Origin: Stemphylium vesicarium
Lineage: Eukaryota; Ascomycota; Dothideomycetes; Pleosporales; Pleosporaceae
NCBI GenBank assembly: GCA_004380135.1
Contig: QXCR01000057.1
Span: 62,001 to 126,000 of the forward strand
DNA: 64,000 nt
Direction of reading: 5' to 3'
In this document: positions 44,640 to 56,600 of the stretch, one piece after another
How positions within the stretch are numbered: position 1 is the stretch's first letter
Layout of the letters: each line of letters opens with the position of its first letter
Made by a program: the position numbers and the translations under genes
The notes under the pieces: generated by a model
The model's input: the letters and a program-made list of their open reading frames with translations, nothing else
Databases searched by the model: none
What the model was told of the DNA's origin: nothing

Positions 44640-46077
44640 GATGGTGATATCTTACTCTGGATGAAGTCTGCAGCTGCGGCATGAGCATGGAAAAGAAGTC
44701 GTGGTCCAAAGTGAGTTGCTATCTTTCGCCGTCCGAGAGCTTGTTCGCGTGCTCGATTGGTAGTGAAGTGGTGCAGCAATAGAAAAAAAGGGCTATAGTA
44801 AGGCCAGTGGTATAGATGTAGAAGATGTTCTGGCGAAAGAATCGAAAGTAAACGTCCAGGCGAATGGCGTAATCCGTCGTCGACGCAAGCGTTATGCCCA
44901 GGTTGGCGTCAGTCACGTATGTCAGTCGAGGTTCGTGTTTGCAAGCCGTGGTAGACGAGGCGCTAGCGGCAGGGCCCGTGCTTCGAAACCAGGGAAATTA
45001 GGAAAAGCGCCAAAACCCCGATCCGCGGTGGAACAGGTGCAGCTTCTCGGCGCCGGAAGCTGAGATTCGATCTGCTACTGTCGCTTTGACGCCCAAAACG
45101 TGCCTCTCGCGCTGGGAACGCGTCGAAACGGGCTGGGGAGTCGGGGAGAGTTATCTGAATAGGCTGCTGGTGGGTTTGCAGCACGCCGCAGGCAGCAAAA
45201 GCAGTCTGGTGTCGTGTGAGAGATGTTCTGCAGGCCGTTGACGTGGCGCTGGGTTCTTCTGTGAAGGAGCGTCCCGGGCACGTGAAGCAGCGCCTTGTGA
45301 CTGGGGGGATGGGGAATGAGAGTGGGTGTCTAGCCAGGCTGCGCGCCGCGGCTCAGTGGCAGCATAGTGTCGTGAAGAGGGACGTTGTCGCAAGGAAGGT
45401 GTGATGATGAGAAGGGGAACGTCGAGGAGACCAGAACACGAGAACGAAGCACTGACACCCAGCCATGACGGATGCCTGCAAGTCAAAATGGCCGCCCCCG
45501 GCTGGCCTGCAACGGCCTAGCGAGGGGAGGCCATCCAAGCATGACAGGACGCGCGTGATTGGGCGCCGATTTGAACATTGTCGATAATCTGCAGGGGTGG
45601 CAGCGGCTGGTTTTACTTCAGATTCCAGCCCTGGCCTTGCACTAGGGGCTTTCGGGCGATCGCACACGGGTCCTTGGCGGCACCCGCAGCGTCGACGACG
45701 GCTGGGCTGCACGACAGACAAGCATCGCGATGCAAGACGGGGCCGACATTGCAAAGGGCAGTGTGACGACTTGACGACGGCGGGCTGCTGTCCAGGGCGT
45801 GCCAGAAGGGCCGCCTGCAACCCTTTTTCAAAATGGATCGACCCGAGAGCTAGCTTCACACGAGCAGGGATTCGAGTGCCATGCCTTAGCTCCTGTCCAC
45901 GGGTGTGGGGGCTCTTTTTCCTCAAAATCTGCCGCTGCACCGACTCACAGGCACGAGTAGCACGTTCAGCGCCCTGGAACCGCAGTCGCCAGAGATACGC
46001 CGGCACTCCCCTCGACTCTACGCCTGACCATCGAGTGTGCTGCTGCAGCGACAGCTCATCGCGTCCCGCTCATCGCC
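44640..46077. other. Divergent promoter, SNT1 / deoxyhypusine synthase
   Basis: About 1.4 kb between divergent start codons, GC-rich in the middle. No gene is supported; overlapping frames on both strands have no recognisable domains. Confidence 0.4.
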
Positions 46078-47384
46078 ATGGCCAGCGACTCTTCGGCCCC
46101 TACCGGCGCCACTGATGCCGTCCTGAAGCCATCTGAGCCCGTGCCTGAGGGTGTGCGAGAGGTGCAGGGCATCGACTTCAACCAGCACGCCTCACGCAGC
46201 ATCACCGTCGAGGAGCTGGTGAGCGGCTACGCCAATATGGGCTTCCAGGCGACCTCGGTGGGAGAGGCTGTGCGAATCATCAATGACATGGTGAGTTGCT
46301 TGCTTCTGCCCCGATTATCCGAACCGAATGCGCGTGCCAGCGTCAAGTGCGGAGACAGCCACCCAGCACCCAGCGCCAGCACCCAGCACTTGGCCACTCC
46401 GGGAGTCGTGTCGTCCGTGCGCCGCTCCTGGGCGCTGTCCCGAAAGGCGAAACATTTAGCCTGATTTAGCGACGCGACACCAACGTATCGAGAAGCTTGG
46501 GATTCCTGCTAACAAAATGACAGCGCGCATGGAGGGACCCTGAATCTGGCGACAAGACGACCATCTTCCTTGGGTACACGTCGAATCTGATTTCTTCTGG
46601 CTTGCGCGAAACACTGCGCTACCTGGTCCAGCACAACCATGTCTCGGTCATTGTGACGACTGCAGGCGGCGTAGAGGAGGATTTCATCAAGTGTCTCGCG
46701 CCAACCTATCTGGGCGCCTTCTCCACGCCCGGCGCGGGATTGCGCCAAAAGGGCATGAACCGCATCGGCAATCTCGTCGTCCCCAACAGCAACTACTGCG
46801 CTTTCGAGGACTGGGTAGTGCCTATTCTTGACAAGATGCTGGAGGAGCAGGAAGCGAGCAAGAGGACAGACGAGCCGCTGCATTGGACCCCCAGCAAGGT
46901 CATCCATCGCCTGGGCAAGGAGATCAACGACGAGCGATCAGTCTACTACTGGGCGTGGAAGAACGACATCCCTGTCTTCTGCCCAGCATTGACAGATGGC
47001 AGTTTGGGCGACATGCTGTACTTTCACACATTCAAGTCGTCGCCGGAGCAATTGCGCATCGACATCGTAGAGGATATCAGGAAGATCAACACAATCGCGG
47101 TAAGGGCCAAGAGGACGGGTATGATCATACTAGGTGGCGGACTGGTGAAGCACCACATCGCCAACGCGAACTTGATGCGCAATGGAGCCGAGACCGCCGT
47201 CTACATCAACACGGCGCAGGAGTTTGATGGAAGCGACGCAGGGGCGCGGCCGGATGAGGCCGTCAGCTGGGGGAAGATCAAGCTCGACGGGGACAGCGTG
47301 AAGGTATACGCAGAGGCAACGGTAGTGTTCCCGCTCATCGTGGCAGCTACGTTTGCGCGCGTGCACAAGGCAGAAAATCAATGA
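46078..47384 (+). CDS. DYS1: Deoxyhypusine synthase
   Basis: Exons 46078-46290 and 46524-47384 give 357 residues. The intron is 233 nt, long for this window, with GTGAGT, a GCTAAC branch and CAG. The enzyme moves the aminobutyl group of spermidine to a lysine of eIF5A, the first step of hypusine formation. Diagnostic segments are SGDKTTIFLGYTSNLISSG, VTTAGGVEEDFIKCLAPTY, NRIGNLVVPNSNYCAFEDW, the NAD-binding region GGGLVKHHIANANLMRNGA and NTAQEFDGSDAGARPDEAVS. The catalytic lysine is in SWGKI (~322), the position equivalent to human Lys329 counted from the C-terminus. Length matches the family (369 in human). Confidence 0.95.
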
Positions 47385-48168
47385 TGAAACATGTATTGAA
47401 ATGCATGTATATAGCTCGTACAAGGTTGACTCGCCGTGACTCTCGCACGTATGGAGCAGCGTTGTTGGTGCGGAGAGCGAGCTGACGCAGGGAAGGCGCG
47501 GTCGGGCCCACCTTCCCCACTAGGCCCAGAACACTAACGTGACTGCCTAGCCGGTCACTGTGGAGCAATCGATAAGCAGCGCGAAGCTGAGCTCCTTGAT
47601 GATGACGACGGAACCACACAGCGCGCAGCCCTACGCGATGAGTCAAGCCTGCATCCCTCTGTCCACCCATGCTGGGAGGCTGCAAAAGGGCGCATGTGCT
47701 TCACAGCAAAGGCATCCACGTCAAAGCGTCTTCGTTACCGGCATAGCGCTACGCGGGGGCCGGCCGATTCCCAGGTAACTTTTACCGCCTCACTCTGTAT
47801 TATGGTGGCATCGTGCCGCATGCTGGTAGGCTGCAGCCTTCTTTTTAAGCTCCAGCCACGCCTGTGCCTGATCTGCCCTTTTCGATATTGACAGAACATC
47901 CCCCCAGCAGCTAGAGAAGACCCCACCAGCCAGCAAGAGTAGCTACAAATTGCTGTAGCCCCCTCATCGACGCGAGCCCGTTGCCAACTTGTTGAATCAC
48001 CTCACCGATAACAGCTGCCATCCGCCGACGTGCAGCCTCGTGCATATCTCTCACTAATCCCTCTTCTTGCGCCTTCACCCAGCTGGTAGCTGTACCTTTA
48101 CTTCAAACACGCCAAACATCAAACGCTCCTTCCTCGCTTTCACATGCGCTTTCACCCACTAATCCATC
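47385..48168. other. Intergenic, DYS1 to MATH-MORN-RING gene
   Basis: About 780 bp between two plus-strand genes, presumably DYS1 3' UTR followed by a CT-rich promoter and leader near 48040-48160. No gene is supported. Confidence 0.4.
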
Positions 48169-51100
48169 ATGAGCGTCAGTGTGGAGCAACCGCTACACTT
48201 TAGCCAGCAACTCTCAAGCCCACCACAGTCGCCAAACCACTTGCTACATGCGCACACGCCCGCTTCTCCTCACCCACCGCCGCCACCACCACCAGAGCCT
48301 GCCGCCGACATGGACATGAGCGCTTCCCACAACACATTCTCGCCCATCGCGCAGAACCACGATCGGGGCGATGCTGACATGCAAGATGGAGACCAGCCCA
48401 CCCATCGCGATGCCTCCACCAACACAATCGCTGTCGACATCTCCGCCATAGACGACGACGCTATGGACGTAACTCCGGATGCTGAGCCACACTCATTGTT
48501 ACCAAACGGCCCGCCTGCTGAAGCACAAGATGCTGCCATCGCTACCCCAACATTACCCGCGCCAGATGACACTGTAAGTCTTCTCTTTGCTTAGCCTGAC
48601 GTCTGACTTCCTATCCACCAATACTAATACTCCAGTCAGACTGGGACGGCCCCAACCATTGACCCTCCTCCGCCTGCCAATCCTGACTCGGTACCTCCGC
48701 CCACACATCTCAACTCCCATCCCCCACCTCCCCCACCACCTGCCGATCCCCCGCTGTCCGAAACCGATTCCTCAGATGACGAAGGCCTCCCGCCATGGCA
48801 TCCGTTGGAGGAAGACATGTCTGAGCCTTGTGAAAATGAGTTGAAATACATCGAGGAGCGAGGTGAACACAGCGCGCTGGACCATGAGTATTGGGAGAGT
48901 GAGGCCTTCAAGCCATTGGAGGATCCAGAATACGCTGCTGCTGGCACGGGCCGCATTCACTGGGCCATTGACGACTACAACGGAACACGGGAGAAGCCCA
49001 ACCATGAGATGGTCAGGAAATCAGACATTGTCACAATTGGTGGGCATGAATGGCAGATCAAGTTCTATCCTAAGGGGAACGAGTCGGACTACCTCAGTGT
49101 TTACCTCGAATGCGTAAGTGTCATGGATACAAAGGACAAGGATGACGAAGGAACCAAGAACGACACCCCAGCACAGGAGGTTAGTGAACCAAGAGCTGAA
49201 GAAGCAGTTGGTGACGCTACTGTTCCTACTGGGGACTCACCAGACGGCGCGACCAAAGCATCAACGGCGGTCGAAGCTGAGGCTTTGGCCCCCGAGCAGC
49301 GTGAAAAGATTGAATCAGCACCTGAAGACATTGCAACCCCACTTCCACCCATCGAGTACCAGCACACCCCTCTACCACTTCTTGGGTCCAAGACTGTGCC
49401 TAAGCGTAATAGTGTGGCTGCACAGATCGCCGTTGTTCTTTACAATCCAACAGAGCCTCGTGTAAATTACTCGCGCACTGCTCTGCACCGCTTCTGTAGT
49501 GGTTCGCCAGATTGGGGTTGGACACGATTCCATGGACCCTATTATGACATCTCTCGGCGTATGCATGGTCAGCGAATGGCGTTACTCCGGAACGACAAGC
49601 TCGCCTTCACCGCATACATTCGCGTGGTCGAGGATGATACCGGCTGCTTGTGGGAACATCCCATCCGAGAAAACCCTTGGGATAGCTTCGCCATGACCGG
49701 TTTACAGGGCCTCGCACTCGGAGAAGATGCCAGTGCGCCTGGTGGAAACATGATCTCGGCAGTCGCGTCGTGGATGCTCTTCAAACCCTTCAGAAATCTT
49801 TTGTACAGCATCAATCTTCCAGACCCCATTGAGGAGCCTCTGATTCGCCCCAAGCCACTTACTACTGCCTTGCAACAAGTCCTATACATGCTGCGAACCC
49901 AAGTTGGCCCAGGATCTGGACCCGTCACTCTCTTTGACGTTTTGGATGCTCTGGATTGGTACGGCATACACGAAGGGCTCAACAAGCTGGACGTAGTAGA
50001 GACATGGGAGGTCTTGCGTCTTAAGTTGGAAGAGGAGCTTCGAGGTACACCTCACCTGGCTGAGCTTCAAGCCATCTTTGGGCCTCGGCGCGACTATTCG
50101 AGCGGCGTGCCAAGCTATCGTGTGCCTGTCGTTGGTGTAGAGACGATGCAGCAAGCCGTGGACAGCTCAAATTGCTTCACTGTGCCTGGGCAAACTCTAC
50201 CCCAGCTCTTGTCTATCGAATTGGAGCGGCATGCGTTCGACAGCACGAAGACACGTTCACACATCAAATTGCTTAACAAAGTTACACTGGACGACCGGAT
50301 CTCAATCGCTGACACCTGTTATACCTTGTACGGGTTTGTTGTGCATAAACAGACTCTACAATCCTACGTTTATCAGCCGATTATTCGGCCTGAGGGCCCC
50401 GGATCACGCTGGTACAGCTATGGTGACAGCAAGGATGAAAATCAGGTCAAGTGCCTTCCTAAACGCCTCGCAGTCGATGCACATGAAGGTAAACCCGGTG
50501 CGGACCAGGTCGTTGGCAATGATCCCGTAGCATATATCGCAATGTATGTACGCGATGACGTATCTCGGGCAGCTTTCGCGTCGGACAGCGAATCCGAGCG
50601 CTGGGAAGTGCCAGAGTGGATCAAGCTGGAAATAGAGAACCGGAAGAGTTCTCGGTCTCTGACACCCATACCAGCGCTGTCCGTCGAGGAGACAGATGGA
50701 GGCGACAAGGAAGGTCGGGAAGGGTCAGAAAAAGAGGCGTCAACCTTGAACTTCCAGATTATCGAATCTCGAGCATTCCAGAAGCACAAAGGGCCAGGCC
50801 TCTTTGACGCCTTCGACTCAAAATGGGCAGATGCAAACTCTGAACTGACACATACTGTATCATTATCAAGTCGAGATGGTTGCAAAGAGATTCGTGAGAA
50901 AATCATGGGGGCTCTCGCTAGCGTCAAGGATCCGCGACAGATAAAATTTTGGTTCATGGATCCGATCCGAGGATCGCTCGGCCGGCCCAACCTTCTTGGT
51001 ACTGGAAAAATTGAGTATTCCGCTGGAAGCTACGATCAGTACACGGACAGCAAGGAATGGACGCTAGAAGACTCTCCAGTTGCATGCAGAAGAATATGGG

Positions 51101-52476
51101 TGCATGTCATCGACTTTGACAAGCTTCCTGAACTACCGCAAGAGGAAGCCGATATCGTGTCCGAGGTACCATTCGAAGAGAGGCCTATTTCTGCAGCTCC
51201 TGAAGAACCTCAGAGAGAGTCGAGCGATCCGCAAGTGAACGCAAGCGGATCCGAGCAGCCAGCGAACTCCCCTCCACCCCAAGTGCCTTCCAGGTTGGAA
51301 GATACGCCCATGAGCGAGCCCGAAGAGCCAGCCGTTATACAAAACGGTCAATCTGAACCTCTGGTAGTAGACCCTGTAGATCCACCGCCCCCAGCGGCCG
51401 CTCAGGGTGATGATACCGCTATGCTTGAATTAGAATCAACCCCTGCGAGTGACCCGCCAGCTGTCGACGTAGTCATCCCAAGTACGACATCTGCTGACAC
51501 GGAAATGGGTGGCACACAGGAATACATGCCACCTCCCCCACCGCCTCCGATGGATATACCACCTCCAATGGACATATCAGGGCAGATCATACCACCGCCT
51601 GAGCCACCACGTAGTCTTACACCCGAGCCACCAGCCGACGAAATCTACTTTTTCCTGAAGTTTTGGGATCCAGAGAAGCAATCACTAGAAGCTCGGGGTT
51701 CACATGTCACGCTCAAGTCACAGAGGGTGGACGAAACAGTTGTTTCTTTGCTCGGATTGCCAGTAGAAGACAAGAAGAAATTGGAGATGTGGGAAGAGGA
51801 GGAAATAGGGACCATGCGCACTCTCAAGCATCGTCGTACTTTCACCCAAGTCGATCTGCACAATACGAGCATCATCATCGTCTCAATGCCCGTTACTGCT
51901 GAACAACGGAGTGCACTTGCTGCCCGCGCTGCATTCGCCGATCCACAAGCATACATCAAGTACCGCGCTTTCGCCCAGAACTTTCCCCACAAGCTGAATG
52001 GTCATTTCACATACAACTACTTTTCGAGCGAATACTACAAAGGCGAGATTGTCAACGGCTACTTCCACGGTCACGGAACCCACATCTACCATTCCGGCGC
52101 CGTCTACAACGGCTCCTTCCGCCTAAACCAGCGCCATGGCCACGGCCAGTACACGTTCCAAAACGGCGATACTTATGATGGCGATTGGGTTGACGACCAG
52201 CAACACGGCACGGGCACGTACATTGAAGCAGCAAGCGGCAACACCTATGTCGGTGGATGGCAGAACGATAAGAAGTTTGGCGAAGGCGTTACCCACTGGA
52301 AGAATGCGCAGGAAGCGGAGAGGCTCTGTCGAATCTGCTGGGACGCTGACGCGGAGGCTGCATTTTACGACTGCGGCCACGTTGTTGCTTGTCTCACATG
52401 TGCCCGCGAGGTGCAGAATTGCCCGGTTTGTAGGAAGAGGGTGCTGAGTGCTATGAAACTCTACTACGTGGCGTAA
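48169..52476 (+). CDS. MATH-MORN-RING protein, putative ubiquitin ligase
   Basis: Exons 48169-48573 and 48640-52476 (66-nt intron, GTAAGT, ACTAAT branch, CAG; both joins in phase) give 1,413 residues. Residues 1-200 are Pro- and His-rich and disordered. A MATH-like domain begins near 236 (GRIHWAIDDYN, IGGHEWQIKFYPKGNES, YLSVYLEC), is interrupted by ~100 acidic residues and resumes near 395 (AAQIAVVLYNPTEP, WGWTRFHGPYYDISRRM, AYIRVVEDD). A large USP7-like helical and ubiquitin-like region follows, then Pro-rich linkers. Near 1267-1355 are MORN repeats (YKGEIVNGYFHGHGTHIY, YNGSFRLNQRHGHGQYTF, YDGDWVDDQQHGTGTY, YVGGWQNDKKFGEG). The end is a C3HC4 RING near 1364-1402 (CRICWDADAEAAFYDCGHVV, CPVCRKRV). 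MATH suggests substrate binding, MORN lipid or membrane contact, RING E2 binding. No UCH catalytic Cys/His boxes were seen. Function is inferred. Confidence 0.82.
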
Positions 52477-53695
52477 AGAGATGGAGCTTGCGTATTCATA
52501 TATCGCTCAGTGGGAATCGCAACAGACTGCGCGATTTGTCTTTTTTGAGGATTTTTGGGTACGGGTGGATTTCACGGCAGATTGGGGATGCGCGAGCATA
52601 TGGAGGGGGGCAATAGGGGGCTATGGGTATACCGGGCACAGGCGTTCATTCTTTCCTTTACAGTCCCTCTTCATTCATTACTTGATTATCTCGGTCCGAA
52701 CTTTAGCAAGGTGCTAGGGCGTAATAGTAATTATCCAGAGCTTGTCGTCGCCTTTATTGCCTGGTGATATGGGAGAAATCCAAGCAACTACAATCTCAAC
52801 TTCGTGATTGCTCTGCTTCTAGTCCCCTTTTCCCTTCCGATAATCGCCTATCTCACTCCTTCTATTGCCGTGTCCCCGCATTCCAGCCTTCCCCACAGCG
52901 AAAAACTGTGAGTACAGTTGGAGGAAACCTAAACACACAGGAACAACCCAAGTGACCGTGTCAGAAGCATTTCCCCAGTTTTTTCCTTTCCAGTCCAAAA
53001 TTTTCGTTGTTTGTAAATAAATGTCTTTATTCTTCCACGGGGGGGGGGGGGGGTTCGTAGTCTTTGCTTGTTTTCCCTTCTTGATACTTTTCCTTGTGGT
53101 GGAATGGGGAAAAAAAGATGGTGAGGTAGCCGGCTACGATGCTGTCGCTGCTGTATGGATATGTTCGTACGCTTCCTTATTCCTTGCACTGCAATTTCTA
53201 GCGCGGGTGGGAGGTTCAACTGCAAGGCTGAGGCTACTACTACTATAAATTTTCGTCACGCGGAAGCTATCTCGCTGGAGGAGCTTCTGTGCTCACGGCT
53301 TGATGGAGCTAAATCCTCTCTTGTCTCCATTTCACCAACCCACACAGATCAAACACATCACATTGGCGTAGCTGGAACTTCTCGTTTTGCAAGTATTGAA
53401 TTACATCCGGATCCAAAAGTAACAGATCCGGGCTCCTCCTCCTCCGAGGCTATAACAAAGCTATGTACATACACACATGCGTATCAGCCTTGCTTGCACA
53501 CCTCTCAAGTCGCACAATGATAACCGTTGAAAAGAAAGGAAACACGATTTTCCGCCCACTCGTCACCATTTTCTCATCACTGATATATCTCTCTTTTATT
53601 CCAAGGAAAAAAACTCCCGCTACCCCCTCCATCTATAAAATGCACACACTTTTGTAGCCTCAAGACTGATGCGAGCGGCAGGAGAAAAAAGACGC
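52477..53695. other. Convergent 3' flanks with a G15 homopolymer
   Basis: About 1.2 kb between two convergent genes. It contains a run of 15 G at 53039-53053 and T/A-rich stretches; no gene is supported. Confidence 0.45.
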
Positions 53696-56600
53696 CTAAT
53701 CAGTAGCCGTTCCATCCGTCTTCGCTTCGTATGCCGTCTTCGCGGTACCAGTCAAAGTTTCTAGCTCGCCGCTGGTTTCGCACATAGATTGAAATGAACC
53801 ACCGTTCTTGCGGATGAGGTCGTATGGATGGCCGTACTCGATTACCTCGCCCTTGTCAAGAACGAGGACCTTGTCGTAGTCGATGATGGTCTGGAGACGA
53901 TGCGCGATTGTGATGGTGGTGTTTTTGATCTGGCGGATAGTTTCCTGGATCTTGGCGTCGGTCGCGTAGTCGATGGATGCTGTGGCTTCGTCCATGAGTA
54001 GGACCTTGGGGGCCTTGAGGAGCGCTCGCGCGAGGCAGAGGAGTTGGCGTTGTCCTTGCGAGAGGTTGGAGCCGGACTCTGATACAGGCGAGTTGAGATT
54101 CCTGAATGGGTTCTTGTTGTCGGCTTCCATTGCGGCTTGTGCGGCAGCATCGTCTTGATCAGGAGCATGCCCGTTAGGCATAACGACTATCGTGTCTTCC
54201 TGTGTCTCACCACGTTCCCAGTCGCGATTGGCGAGAATGGAACCCGGGTTGGTGGTAGCGGCTGTGTAACTTGCGTTCACATCGGCAGTGACGGCGCCGG
54301 TGGTAGGGATTGGGATCTGGACAGCGCGGGGCGGGCTAGATTCGCCGGTAGGTGTCACGCTGCCGGATGCAGGTCGTGAGAGTGTCGATATCAGGTTAAC
54401 TTCGCGAAGGGCAGTGTAGATCTCTTCATCAGTGAAGATGGAGAAGGGATCGAGGTTGCTTCTAATCGTGCCTGTGAACAGGGTTGGATCTTGCGGTACC
54501 ATGACGACATTCTCCCGCAGGTCATGCAGGCCAATCAAGCCAACGTCGATGTCGTCGATCAGTATCTTTCCTTGCTCGGCCTCCAACGCTCGGAATAGTG
54601 CAAGTGCCATGGAACTCTTACCAGCACCAGTCCTGCCAACAACTCCCACCTTCTCTCCAGGGAGAATCTTGAAGGTAAGGTTCTTCAACACAAGATCAAA
54701 GTCTTCCCTGTATCGTGTGCTGTAGTTGATGAACTCCACAGACCCCCTGCTTGGCCAGTTGGAAGGTGGTCGATTGGCTGAGATGACTGAAGGAGCTTCT
54801 TGGTCGACGTCGAGATATTCCTTGACACGCTCGACGGAGTTCATGTTTTGCTCGTTGGCGGAGTAAAGTCGGACGAACCACAACACATTCTCGGTAAAGG
54901 TAACAGCGTAAGTGAGTGCGAGACCTGCGGCACCTGCATCAATGCGCCCGACACTGAGAACGACAAAAGCTCCAGAAAAGAAAGCGACCATAGCGCCAAC
55001 AACATCTACTCGGAAAGCGAGCCATCTGTTGGCTGCCCAGAGATAAATGAAAGGACGATGTTGAGTATTGATCTTGGTCAGGTTCTCGCGGATGAAGCGA
55101 CGCTCATCACCATACGCTCGGATGGTCGTCATTCCAGATAGTGTCTCGCCGAATTGCTGGTAAAGAGGACTCCGGTGTACCGACTCTAATCGTTTCAGGT
55201 CGCGCGAGGAGTTGATGTAGAATCGACCGATTAGGAAATACAGGATAGAGATGAAGAACGCTGCGATCAGGAAAGCAGGTGTAATGACCGAGATGAGAAT
55301 AACGATGGTAATGATGGAAGCGAAGCAATGAACGACACCGATTGCAACTGGCGCCACTTCTTGATCCACGGACTCGATGTCCTTGGAGAACCTGTTCATG
55401 AGCTGACCTAGTGGAGTCTGATCGAAGAAGCGGAACTTGGCATGTGTGACCTTTTGGATTAGGCGCTCGTGGACTCGTCGTGATGCTGCTAAAGAACCTC
55501 CGAAAAGGAAGCCTTCACGTAGGAATGTGATCAACATGAAGACTATGCCGAGAATAGCGTAAACACCAAGGAAGTAGAGAGAGTCGACGTCTGGGTTGGA
55601 TCCAAAGGTGGTCTGCATGGTGTTGTACGAGTACGAAGGTTCTTCCGGTTGGTTGAAGAACGGAAGGTTCCAGCTGCAAGTGCCACTGTTCATACAAGTT
55701 CCCATGCCACTCAGCGTCGGGGCGTGGGTTACAGGCGTTTTATGATGATTGCCCATCGCGGCGTAGCCCTTATCCGCGTAAGCGTTTGCCCAAGTGCGGA
55801 TCCACAAGTTCGTAGAGACGGAGGAGATCTGTGCCGCGACAAAAGCGATGGTAGCGCCAACCCAGTAGTACCACGGGCCCATAGCGCGGAGGTACATCAT
55901 GATAATGCTTAGTTTGACGCCGCCTTCAGCTTTCTTCTCATCCTGGCTAGCTGGAGCCTTTTTGACATCCGCTTTGCCGTTCAAGGTGACGTTGGCGTCT
56001 CCGTTGGCATGGTTGGCCTCGCCATCTGCTTCTTCGTTTGAACCTGAGGGTGCCTGGGAAGGAGGTTTCGATGCGCCGCGCGAGGCAGGTCGTGACTTGG
56101 TGAGATCTTCGGTGAGCTTTCCAGAGTTGATGACTTCGTCTGCTGTACCTTGCGCGACTATGCGACCATTCTCAAGTGCTACCGCAAATTCCGCATTTGG
56201 CAGGCAGAGGCTGACGTTGTGGGTAACAAGGATGCAAGTTCGGTTTGCCATGAGTCGGCCATGAAGTGCGTAGTGGAAGATCCATTTGGCAGTGTGAGCA
56301 TCGACAGCGCTTAGGACATCGTCGAGAAGAACGTGCCGGGCTTTGCTGTACATTGCGCGAGCAAGAGAAATGCGTTGCTTTTGGCCTCCAGATAGCGTTA
56401 CACCCTTCTCACCAACCACGGTTTCATCTCCACCATCAAGGATCTCAAGGTCTCGCTTCAGGCAGCAGATGTCGATGACCTCTTCGTAGCGTTTTTGGTT
56501 CCATTCGCTTGCGAACACGATGTTTTCCTTGACGGTACCGTTTACCAGCCATGCCTGCTGCGCGCAGTAGGCTACGCTTTCTGTGAGGCCAGTATCGGGG

